Program-made: the position numbers and the translations under genes
Assembly (NCBI GenBank): GCA_030761205.1
Contig: JAULJL010000015.1
Location: 7,817,501-7,881,500, forward strand
Direction of reading: 5' to 3'
Length of the DNA: 64,000 nucleotides
DNA from: Fremontodendron californicum
Lineage: Eukaryota > Streptophyta > Magnoliopsida > Malvales > Malvaceae
In this document: positions 24,501-33,763 of the stretch, piece by piece
How the letters are laid out: the number at the start of each line of letters is the position of its first letter
How positions within the stretch are numbered: the stretch's first letter is position 1
Notes under the pieces: generated by a model
The model's input: only the letters and a program-made list of their open reading frames with translations
Database searches by the model: none
Told to the model about the DNA's origin: nothing

Positions 24501-25188
24501 TTTTTCCTGCAATATCCTTGTTCCCTCCAGCACGTATAACTTCCAGATTTGACAGTTTACCAAGTTCAACTGGAAGATTCCCAGTTAAATAGTTATCAAC
24601 TATGAGGAGATTCTTAAGGCTGCTGCATTCACCAATCTCTGCTGGGATATCCCCAGTGAGCTGGTTGGAGTTTAAAATCAAGTCCTGTAGATTTTGAAGC
24701 TTTCCAATACTTGAAGGAATACTACCAACAAGACTGTTTGAGCTGACATCAATAACAGTTAGTTGCATGCAGTCTCCAATATTAGGTGGGATTGTTCCAG
24801 TGAGATTAGCACCAGAAATGACAAGCGTTTGAAGGAACGGAAGGGACGAAAGATTGGAAGGGAAGGGAAGAGCTAGCTCGATAAACTGGATATTGATTTC
24901 AATGACAGAGTTTTTGGAAGAACAAGTGATGTAAGACCAACTACAAGGGTTGGGGTCTGAAGGATGCCAGTTGGAGAGTGCTGAAGGAGGTGAAGGGGAA
25001 CTGTGAAGCCAAGATAGTAGTGCCATAACTTCATTATTTGCTGCAGAAACAGCATATGGTAGAAGTGTAAAGAGGAAGAGTGGTAGAAGGCGATAGTGGT
25101 GGTGAGTGGTAAAAGATTGCCTTGGCATTGGCTGCTGCTTGTAGTTTTTGGACTGCCTCGGCATCGGCATCGGCATTGGCATTGGCAA
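21513..25188 (-). CDS. LRR receptor-like kinase, RGI/RCH1 (RGF-peptide receptor) type
   Basis: Two exons, 25188-22239 and 21868-21513, give 1101 residues; the join restores IAPEYGY. A signal peptide (RLLPLFLFTLLPYAVSA) is followed by the LRR cap (NNEVMALLSWLHSSPSP) and more than 20 leucine-rich repeats. Near residue 740 there is one transmembrane helix (LKIAIAVLITLSIALAIFGA). The kinase has an intact glycine loop (GKGCSGIVYRA), Lys (IAVKKLW), HRDIKANN and DFGLAKL, so it is an active RD-type kinase by sequence. The intron in the APE-motif codon is shared by this subfamily. Phrases such as GDSFSAEVKTLGSIRHKNIV-like text and FTPFQKLNFSVDQVLKCLVE place it with the RGI1/RGI2 (RCH1) receptors, which perceive root meristem growth factor peptides with SERK co-receptors in the plasma membrane. 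The start is uncertain: the first ATG opens an odd (Met-Pro)5 stretch, and a later Met (MPRQSFTT) would give a cleaner signal peptide. Confidence 0.9.
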
Positions 25189-27239
25189 TTTGCCTCAAAT
25201 CCCAAACCAGTCTTCTTGGTTTTGCATTGGATCTCTCTATCTCTCACTCTCTCACCCCTTTTGCTTATCTAAAAATTACTCTACTTGAGCTTCTAGTGCA
25301 ATTAGTCTATTAGTATTACACTATTACTACTACTATATTTCCTTTGCAGGCAAGCAAGAAAAGGGTAGATAAAGAAAGCATTACTACCATCACTACCTTC
25401 ACCTCGGGGTTCTGTTCTTTGCTTGTAATCTTTTAATCTTTTAGATTTGAATATGTTTTGTTAGATACTCATGAGCAGATAGGCCATGTGTTTTTGCATT
25501 GTTTTCCTCAAATGATTAGTAGAATGGGATGGTTTATTTTTTATAATTGAGCCAAGCATTTGAGAGCAGTCAAGCACCTTTAAATTTTTTTCCTTTTTTT
25601 CTCAAATAAGAAAATTTGATTTCAAAATTTCATGAATGCGGTTTCCATTGTGTTTACCATCATTGGATTCCTACCGCAAGGGTAGGCATTCCACAAGGAA
25701 AATCTCCATGGAACTTTTCTGTAATAGATTCTCCAATAGCTTCCTAATTATGCTAAAATAAATAACTTTTGTTTGTATACGTCCGACCCTTCAAATATAT
25801 AAAAAAACATATTTGTTTCAAACATATTTCCAAATCCGACACTCACCCAGTAGAAATAACATAGCAAGTAACTGTTTTAGCTAGCTGTTCTCTTTTGTTT
25901 TTTGTTCCCTCTAAAGCCATGATACTTAACCTGGGATTTCTCATTCCTAAAACAGGTGGCTATGGCCAAAATCATATTATAACATAAAGCAATTTATGGT
26001 ACACGATTAACAAGATAAGCATCATCTTTTGTTTTGGAAAAAAAAAAAAATGGATGCAAAGCATAAGCTGTATTTAATTATACTCAGACTAAGAAGTCTA
26101 TACAGATATGCATCATCTTCTCCTTTTCCTTAGCTAATCAATCTAGTATTCAACCTTGATGTCAATGCCTAAATGGGGGTCAATTGCTATAGGGTTTCCA
26201 ACCATTGGCATTTTCTCTATTCACTGTCCTGTTTTTCAAACCGTACTTTTTGTTTCCTAACATGGCTGCCCTTACTTGCTTGTTAACCTAAACAAATGCT
26301 TGCTTAAGGATCAAATGTTCAAAACCTGCATAATAATGTCCCTAACTTTGAGGCTAAACCCATGTGAATTAACACAATTTCAACCATTAGCATGACTCAG
26401 AACCTGCCCCTACTGCAAAACTTTTAACTCTAGTTGTATTATTAAATCAATCAAAAGAAAGAAAGAAAAATGTGAGCCTACCTAATGGCATTAAGGCTTA
26501 ACGATTCAAAATGCTGAGGCAGAGCTCAGAACTCAAGGTGGGTGACCTTGGAAACCTCCCTTGCAGGGAATCTATACACGTTTTGTTCTGTTTTGTCAAA
26601 GCCCTGATTAAAACAAAAACCAACAAACTCCATTTTTTAATATTAGCTTCTTTTTCTTTATAGGCTCTAAACCTTAAATAATCAAACAAATTCAATTGGG
26701 CCTATCCAAGTCCAAACTCCACCCAAAATGTTATATGGATTGGGCTAAACTGAATGTGGGCCATTTCCCCAATTTTTTTGTGAGGTGGAGAGGAAGTATC
26801 AAGATTCTTGAGTCTTGACACTATCAAGAAATACAACTGAAAGAATTTCAACTTCCAACAATTTTAAGTTTTAAATTTTAAAAGTCAAATTACAACAGGC
26901 AACTAGGCAAGGCAAGTTTCTTTTATTTAAGAATTCTTGAATTTTCAGAAACATAAATATCTTAATAAACACAAATTTGGTTTTCTTTTTCATGGCTTTC
27001 CTCAGCTATGGTTCATAACCTGTCAACAGCTTTTTTTCCGTGCTTTGTATGTCGCCTTTGTTTCGGAATATATGATTGACGATTCAGACGAACCGGAGAC
27101 CATAGATAGATCTACTCATAAACATAATTTTTTATGATTTCTACAAGTAAAAATTTCTATTACAACTTTTTTTATTTTGTAATAATTTTAGTACAACTTT
27201 TCTTTTACAACATTGCAAAGAACATTCATTTATTCAAGC
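25189..27239. other. Intergenic region upstream of the receptor kinase
   Basis: This contains the kinase promoter and, at 25770-25864, a truncated M2 MITE. I see no supported gene. Open frames near 26498-26695 and 26937-27137 have no domain or splice support. Confidence 0.5.
25770..25864 (-). mobile_element. Truncated M2 MITE
   Basis: Read on the minus strand, it starts CTATGTTATTTCTACTGGG and continues through GAGTGTCGGATTTGG, which are family M2 features. The other inverted end is missing. Confidence 0.55.
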
Positions 27240-27818
27240 TTAAAGTTTGCTAGTAATGTTAATATTTCGCAGTTTAGATGGCTTTGGGGTAGCATCTTTC
27301 GGAACAACGATTGTGAGCACACCATTTTCCACTTGAGCCTTAATCTGGTCAACCTTCACATTTTCTGGCAATTCAATTTCCCGAGAAAATTCAGCTTTCC
27401 CTGTCCCTCTCTCGGCAACATGCCAAACAGTGTCTTTCGCATGGCTCTCCTCTTTCACACCACCACCCTCTCCTTTTATATGCATAATATTTCCATCTTC
27501 TATCTGCACTTTTATGTCCTCTTTATTGTATCCTATATATATATTCACCAAATCAACAAAACTCGTCAGAGAAATTTCAACCTACACTTTGAATTTGGTG
27601 GAGAAAATTGCTAAATTCACACTAAAAAAAAAACCCATAAAATTGCTCATGATTAAACAGAGGAAGAGTGGTGTGAAACCTGGGACGTTGATCTTGAAGA
27701 TGTGGGCAGTTGGGGATTCGAGCCAATCCATCAGAGCCGTCGATCCACACCATTCACGGAAGATTGGAGGACTCAAAAACAGGCGCCTCAAAGGGTACCC
27801 GAATATACCATCAGCCAT
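27240..27818 (-). CDS. HSP15.7: 15.7-kDa class small heat-shock protein, peroxisomal
   Basis: Exons 27818-27680 and 27532-27240 join in phase (GTCCCAG|GATAC gives VPGYNKED) to make 143 residues. The alpha-crystallin domain spans most of the protein: WLESPTAHIFKINVPGYNKE, IKVQIEDGNIMHIKGEG, FSREIELPENVKVDQIKAQV, then ENGVLTIVVPK. The last three residues are SKL, the canonical type 1 peroxisomal targeting signal. With MADGIFGYPLRR at the start, this matches the plant HSP15.7 family, ATP-independent chaperones of the peroxisome matrix that are induced by heat and oxidative stress. The upstream region at 27898-27958 carries a heat-shock element and a TATA-like sequence. Confidence 0.93.
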
Positions 27819-27897
27819 GGCTTGTCTGAGCTCTCAAGTAATCTCAAACTCTATTCACCTGCAATGCGTACGAGAATGGAGGGGAAGGGTTTAAGTT

Positions 27898-27958
27898 GAT
27901 AAATAAAAGGGTGTTGAAGGGATGAGAAGAGTCGAGAATATCCAGAATGTTCTTGGCC
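27898..27958 (-). promoter_or_regulatory. Heat-shock element and TATA-like box of the HSP15.7 gene
   Basis: On the minus strand, AAGAACATTCTGGATATTC (27936-27954) holds a perfect AGAACATTCT core, that is nGAAn next to nTTCn, plus one imperfect further module. A TATA-like TTTATTTATC lies at about 27898-27907, some 30 bases closer to the gene and 80 bases before its ATG. This spacing is usual for heat-shock promoters. Confidence 0.55.
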
Positions 27959-28127
27959 TAGGCTTATCTGTTATGGGATTATTATTTATTATTATCGTTA
28001 TTATATTATTATATTTTCCGTATTCACTCACACATTTTTGCACAGTCTCTTTTTTTTTTTTAATAAAAAAGTCGCAGTCTGTAAATTGTCAACAAAATTC
28101 AAAATCAAAACAATCTATTTGTTCCAT

Positions 28128-29371
28128 AATATTGACATGAATGCTTAAATGGATAATTTTTCATGATATATAAGATAATATTTAATATATATTAAAAATA
28201 AAATTATTAATTATTAATTTATTTAATAGTATTTAAAAATTATTAAAAATTTTATTTTAAATGTAAAAATTTACTAAATCTATTAAAATTTAACTATATA
28301 TATATATATGTGTGTTTAAGAATGAACTCAACATAAATCTTTTCTTTCTTCTTTCATTAATTCGGTAGCGATTATATTTTAGTGTTTTGATCAGATCGTA
28401 AACTTCAAGTCTCAAAACATCATATGGAGATATTTTTTTAGTGTTTTAATCAAGATTATAGTTTAATTAAGCTATGTTAATTTTTTATTATTTATTTTCA
28501 ATTCTTTTTCTTGTTCACAATTCCTAATTATTTTCATTGTTTTTTTTTGTTTGTTTGTGTTTTACATAAAAATCACTAGTTTTCAATTATCAAAGCAGAG
28601 CAACATTTAAAATATTTGAAGGTATACTTTCATTGTATCTTATATTTGATTTGTATAGATATAATATTTTTGTTTTTTGTTTTTATTCTTTATGTTGCTT
28701 TAAAGTAAAGTACCATTAAATATAGTTTTTAAATTTATAAGGGATTGGGTTATAAAATATTTTGTTAAAAAAAATTATTATATTAATATTTTTTTACAAT
28801 AATCTCTCAAAATTTAAAATTTTAATCAAACATATTTTTTTTTTTTGCTTCTAATAAAAAAATTTGAACGATTATTGTAAAAAAATATTAATATAATAAA
28901 TTTTTTTAACAAAACATTTTATAACTTAATCCCTTGATAAATTTAAAAACTATATACTTTACTTTAAAGCAACATAAAGAATAATAAATAAATAAAAACG
29001 TAGTGAAGTGCTAAACAATTTTTATTTATCATATATCTATACAAATCAAATATAAGATACAATGAAAGTATACCTTCAAATGCTTTTAAATACTGTTCTT
29101 CTTTAAAAATTGAAAACTGGTGATTTTTATGTAAAACACAAACAATAAAAATAATTAGGAAATGTGAAAAAAAAATAAAATTGACATGGCTTAAGTAAAC
29201 TATAATTTTGATCAAAACACTAAAAAAAATACCTCCAACTGATGTTTGTAGACTTGAAATCTACGATTTTGATCAAAACAATAAAATATAATCGTTACCG
29301 AATTAATGAAAGAAGAAGGAAAAGATTTATATTAAGCAACTAGAAAAGGGTCCAATTCATTCTTAATATAC

Positions 29372-29413
<42 letters not shown>

Positions 29414-29604
29414 ATAAATAAGAGTTAAATCTTTGGTAAATTTTTATATTTAAAATAAGTCTTTTAACAATTTTTAAATACTATTAGATAAGTTAATAGA
29501 TAATAAATTTTGGATAGATTTCAATATTGAATTTAAATAATTTATTAAATATAATTATCTCATCATTAATATATGTTAAATATTATCTTCTATGTCATTA
29601 AGAG
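28128..29604. mobile_element. Long foldback (inverted-repeat) element D; right end interrupted by other insertions
   Basis: The left arm (about 28128-28857) and right arm (about 28868-29604) are inverted copies of each other. Examples are AAGATAATATTTAATATATA against its complement near 29580, GGGATTGGGTTATAAAATAT near 28742 against ATTTTATAACTTAATCCC near 28916, and TTAATTCGGTAGCGATTATA against TATAATCGTTACCGAATTAA. Beyond 29604 the right arm continues in pieces: on the complementary strand, CCTAGGTGGACAACTCCTCT and, across a later insertion, GGGACATGGATGCC align with the left-arm text TTGACATGAATGCTTAAATGGATAA-like bases at 28128-28158. No coding sequence and no target duplication are seen. 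The AT microsatellites at 28302-28308 and 29378-29409 lie at matching places in the two arms. Confidence 0.75.
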
Positions 29605-29702
29605 GAGTTGTCCGGTTTTTTTACTATAATATAGCAAAAAAAAAATTACCAAATTACCGTTGGTTTCTGATTATTTCCCAAAATACGGCCTTTTTTTTTC
29701 TA

Positions 29703-29874
29703 GCTGGGAAATCGCCATCCCCCATGATGATTTCCCAGCGTTATTTTTTAAAAATTTGTAAAAAACACCAAGGGAAATCGCCACCCCCCATGGCGATTTC
29801 CCTTGATGTTTTTTGCAAATTTTGCTAAAATCATGAAGGGAAATCGCCATGGAGGGTGGCGATTTCCCTTCATG
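29703..29874. repeat. Palindrome array in the left terminal repeat of element B
   Basis: Three palindromes, at 29703-29739, about 29768-29805 and 29832-29874, are each formed by GGGAAATCGCCA facing TGGCGATTTCCC. One arm of the first reads TGATGATTTCCC. Each palindrome has its own outer extension (GCT.., ACCAA.., CATGAA..) that pairs with itself, so compensating differences are kept. Confidence 0.9.
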
Positions 29875-30125
29875 TATATTTATTATTTTTTTTAATTAAT
29901 AAACAAAAATTTAATTTAAACAAAAAATTAATTTAATTTGATAAATTTATTTTTAAAAATTATAAATTAAATTAAAATATTTTTTTATAATTTAAAAAAA
30001 TTAAAAATTCGTAAAATATATTTTAGGTTTTTTTATAATTTAATATTTTGAAATTTTTTTTAAATTTTAAATTTGAAATTAGAAAAAAAAAATTAGAAAA
30101 AAGAAATAAAAAAATAAATTTGAAA

Positions 30126-30157
30126 GGGGGGCAACGGTCATATGACCGTTGCCCCCC
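30126..30157. repeat. Perfect 32-base palindrome upstream of the PMD gene
   Basis: Sixteen bases (GGGGGGCAACGGTCAT) are followed at once by their exact complement. It sits at the head of a C-rich, pyrimidine-only tract (30150-30255) about 110 bases upstream of the TATA box. The inner CAACGGTC/GACCGTTG is of the MYB-binding type (AACGG core), which may be chance. Confidence 0.85.
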
Positions 30158-30266
30158 CTCCCCACGTCCCCCCTCCCCCAAATCCCCCCTCCCCACGTCC
30201 CCCCTCCCCCCACACCCCCTCCCACGTCCCCCCTCCCCCCACACCCTCCACCCCATTAATTTTATC

Positions 30267-30274
30267 TATAAATA
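30267..30274 (+). promoter_or_regulatory. TATA box of the PMD gene
   Basis: TATAAATA lies 127 bases before the ATG at 30401, between a C-rich tract and a CT/AT-rich leader. The leader repeats TTCAAATTTTCATTT. Confidence 0.55.
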
Positions 30275-30400
30275 CCCCCTCCTCTCCTTCAAATTTTCAT
30301 TTCTCTCATTCAAATTTTCATTTTCTTTCAACAATTTTTCATTCTTCTACCAAAAAAATTTCTTTCTACAAATTTTTTTTTTCTACAACAATATTTTGAA

Positions 30401-32775
30401 ATGGCTTCACTATTGAGGTTATAAGAAAATCACATCTCGGAGGTTATATTTAACGAGGTAAGTAAATTGTTATATTATTATTGTTTTTTATATTATTATT
30501 ATTATTTATATTATTATTGTTTTTTATATTATTATTATTTTATATTATATTATATTATTATTGTTTTATATTATATTATATTATTATTGTTTATATTATA
30601 TTATATTATTATTGTTTATATTATATTATATTATTATTGTTTTTTATATTATTATTGTTTTATATTATATTATATTATTATTGTTTTATATTATATTATA
30701 TTATTATTGTTTATATTATATTATATTATTATTATTTTGTTATTTTATAGTTTTATTTATTAATTTTTAATTGTTAAGTTTTATAATATATTAATTTTTA
30801 TTATTATAACAGGAAACTCGTCGCGTGTTACGTGCGAGGAAATTTACATTGGAGGACCCGCATCCATCTATTATCGACCACTTAAGAAGAGCCGGATTTT
30901 ATCACGCAAGTCAAATTCGACGACTTGTGATACAACCCGATTTAATCAGTGCGTTGGTCGAACGATGGAGACCCGAGACGCACACTTTTCATTTTCCATG
31001 TGGTGAATGCACGGTCACTCTCGAAGATGTTGCGCTGCAACTTGGACTTCCGATCCATGGCGATGCAGTTACAGGCGGAAGCCTGCTAGATTGGAATGAA
31101 GTGTGTCAAGATCTATTGGGTGAGGTACCTCCAGAAGACTATGTATCTGGCTCAACGGTGAGACTAACTTGGTTGAAATCGTTTCAAAATCTGCCATTAC
31201 ATGCAACCGAACAACAAATATGATATGCTGCTAGAGCATATATTTTACGTTTGATTGGAGGATTACTGATGCCTGACAAATCGAGCAGTCGGGTACATTT
31301 AATGTATCTTCCATTGCTACGTGATTTAGAGCAAGCAGCAAATTATAGTTGGGGTTCTGCGTGTTTGGCGGTTTTGTATAGAGAACTTTGCCGAGCTACA
31401 GTTCCAAAAATCCATGACATAGGTGGATGTTTAGTGCTTCTACAATCATGGGCTTGGTATCGGCTACCATTTCTTGCTCCGCGCGTGGATATTTCGGCTG
31501 TATACCCTATTGCAAGCAGGTAATAATCTTTACTATTTTATTAATTTTGTACGAACTTGTATTTTTATAGGTCATTAAGATATTATATGCATTTTAATAG
31601 GTGGAGTAGGAGTACGAGTAGAGATTTTACAGAGACTCCGAGCGATCTTGCAAGTATAAGACTACGACTAGATCGACTAGGATATGATAAGGTAAATATT
31701 TCGATTGTTACATTGAAATTTTTTTTTTTATTTAATCCATATGAAACTAATAATTTGTAATAATTATTCGCAGTTTCTGTGGATGCCATATTCCTCGAGT
31801 GAAATTATGGCATGCCTCCCATCGGATGCCTACAATAATTTCAATATATGGAAAGCAAACACAGCATTGATATGCTTTTCATATGTAGAGTGGCACCAAA
31901 CTGACCGGGTGTTGCGACAATTTGGGATGCAACAACCAATTCCTGCAGCCCCGGTGAACCTTGATAAGCTTCACAAGGTCGACATCATGCGTGGTCGTAA
32001 TGATGAATTCTGGCCTGCGAAGCATGAACATTGGATCCAATGGTGGAACATACGTTTTCAATGAATTCCGACAGGTTACCCGATTGTTGGTAATAATTTC
32101 AACCCATCTGCTGATTACATAAGATGGTATAGAAATGAAGGTCGACCTTTCGTTTGTCCACCGTCGATGCACGAGGATGTTAGGAGTATGCCATTTACCG
32201 GACAAACTTCAGCTCCAGTCCCTCCTACACAGGATATGGATGCTCCTAGACCTCGCCGACAACGTGGGCGAACGCGTCAACCGACCTCATCGGAGTTCAC
32301 AGCACCGAGGATGTCATTTGATCATCCTGAACCTGAACGGGATCATGGAGTACCATCCAGCCATCATTATTCCGTAAGTCACCCCGGATATGACGTTGAT
32401 GAGTGTTACCGACCATCACCGCCAAGAACGAGGTTAGATGACCAGCTCCCCATCCTAAGTCCAAGTTCAGCATATTTAACATCCATGTATCAGTTTGGAA
32501 CCCCTTCGTCAGCATTTGATGCTACATCATTTATGGGTGCATCTAGTAGTCAGGTTCCCGTTATGGGTGAACTAGGTGTTGGCTCATCCAGCAGTGAGTT
32601 TCAAATTTTTGATACGGATGAAACGACTGATGACATACAACCGGAACCAGTGGCGGTTATAGCAAGAGGTCGTGGTGGACCGCGAATACGTGCCACTGAC
32701 GAGGTTGAACGACGGGTGCAACCACCACGCACTAGAAGAGCTCGACACTGTTGCTCTACACCACGTAATAATTAG
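30401..32775 (+). pseudogene. Plant mobile domain (PMD, MAIN/MAIL-like) gene with three in-frame stops
   Basis: Exons inferred at 30401-30457, 30813-31519, 31600-31692 (approximate) and about 31774-32775, all in one reading frame after splicing. The product has the PMD pattern: SIIDHLRRAGFYHASQIRRL, LVERWRPETHTFHFPCGECT, VTLEDVALQLGLPIHGDAV, WLKSFQNLP, AARAYILRLIGGLLMPDKSS, WGSACLAVLYRELCRAT, LLQSWAWYRLPFLAPRV, then FLWMPYSS and the WHQTDRVLRQFGMQQPIP block, and a disordered tail ending at 32775. PMD proteins occur both as host genes (MAIN, MAIL1, PP7L-linked silencing of transposons) and inside plant transposons. Stops interrupt it: TAA at codon 8, TGA after HATEQQI, and TGA after WNIRFQ. 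Both TGA codons could come from CGA by deamination of methylated C. The frame is otherwise open, so inactivation looks recent. Confidence 0.85.
30467..30752. repeat. TATTATTATTG-type minisatellite in the PMD intron
   Basis: About 280 bases consist of units such as TATATTATTATTGTTT and TTATATTATATTATTATTG in irregular tandem order. It fills the first intron of the PMD gene and yields false Tyr/Leu/Ile-rich open frames in three phases. Confidence 0.9.
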
Positions 32776-33552
32776 AATAATTGTAATGTGTTTTAAATTT
32801 ATAATATAAATTTATATGTTTTGCATTTCATGTTATTTATTTTAAATTTGTTCGGAAATTAATTGTTATATTTTATTTTAATTTATATCTTAATGTTGTT
32901 ATTTAATTTTAATATAATAATCCAAATTACATGATAAGTTGCTTTTCTTTTTTTCATTTTAATTTAATTTTCTTTTTAAATTTTAATAAGAAATAAAATT
33001 TTAATCATAAATTAAATTAAAATTATTTTATCAAATATCTAGTTTTAAACTGTAACAATCTATACTATTATTAAAAACAATGATTAAATTGATGTCACGA
33101 GTTAATCGAATACCAACTCAAAAAAACTAATCAAATTAAAAAAATTATTTTACGATACCAACTTAAAAATAACTTCTTTATTTAAAAAAGTGACTCCATA
33201 AATTTCTTTAAAAAAAAAATTTATTTACATTTTACATCATTAAATTATTTTTGATATAAATTAAATTTTCTTTTTTATAATATTACAAAATATAAAAAAT
33301 AAAATTTTTGATATAAAAATTTAATAAAAAATATAATCTTCTTTTTAAATTTTAATAAGAAATATATTTTTATTTTTTATAAAATTGTAATAATAAATTA
33401 AATTACATTTTTAATATATATTTTAAAAAAATAAATAACCAAACCTATAAAAAAATATTTTAATTTATAATTTTTAAAAATAAATTTATCAAATTGAATT
33501 AAATTTTTGTTTAAATTTAATTTTTGTTTATTAATTAAAAAATATATATATA

Positions 33553-33657
33553 CATGAAGGGAAATCGCCACCCCCCATGGCGATTTCCCTTGGTGTTTTT
33601 TACAAATTTTCAAAAAATAACGTTGGGAAATCGCCATGGGGATGGCGATTTCCCAGC
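33553..33657. repeat. Reduced palindrome array in the right terminal repeat of element B
   Basis: Only two palindromes remain (about 33553-33593 and 33622-33657). The first is a hybrid: its left outer arm reads CATGAAGGG, as in the outermost type, but its right outer arm reads CCCTTGGTG, as in the next type. This is what a deletion between neighbouring palindromes would leave. Confidence 0.85.
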
Positions 33658-33763
33658 TAGAAAAAAAAACCGTATTTTAGGAAATAATCTAAAACCAACG
33701 GTAATTTGGGAAATTTTTTTTTGCTATATTGTAATAAAAAAACCGAGTTGTCCACCTAGGCAT

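Larger units (their letters stand above)
29614..33744 (+). mobile_element. Mutator-type element B carrying a plant-mobile-domain gene
   Basis: The exact 9-bp duplication GAGTTGTCC at 29605-29613 and 33745-33753 bounds an element that begins GGTTTTTTTACTATAATATAG and ends in the inverse, TGTAATAAAAAAACC. The terminal repeats run several hundred bases and contain the palindrome arrays. The 9-bp duplication and long terminal repeats fit the Mutator superfamily. The only gene inside is the plant-mobile-domain pseudogene at 30401-32775; I find no transposase. The family has at least three members in this window (also 1-366 and 48010-49515). The internal flanks of the gene (about 29880-30120 and 32780-33540) are AT-rich and without features. 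Confidence 0.9.

Noticed and set aside
30467..30763. Overlapping Tyr/Leu/Ile-rich open frames
   Set aside because: They come from a TATTATTG minisatellite inside the PMD intron; all three phases are open because the repeat has no stop codons.
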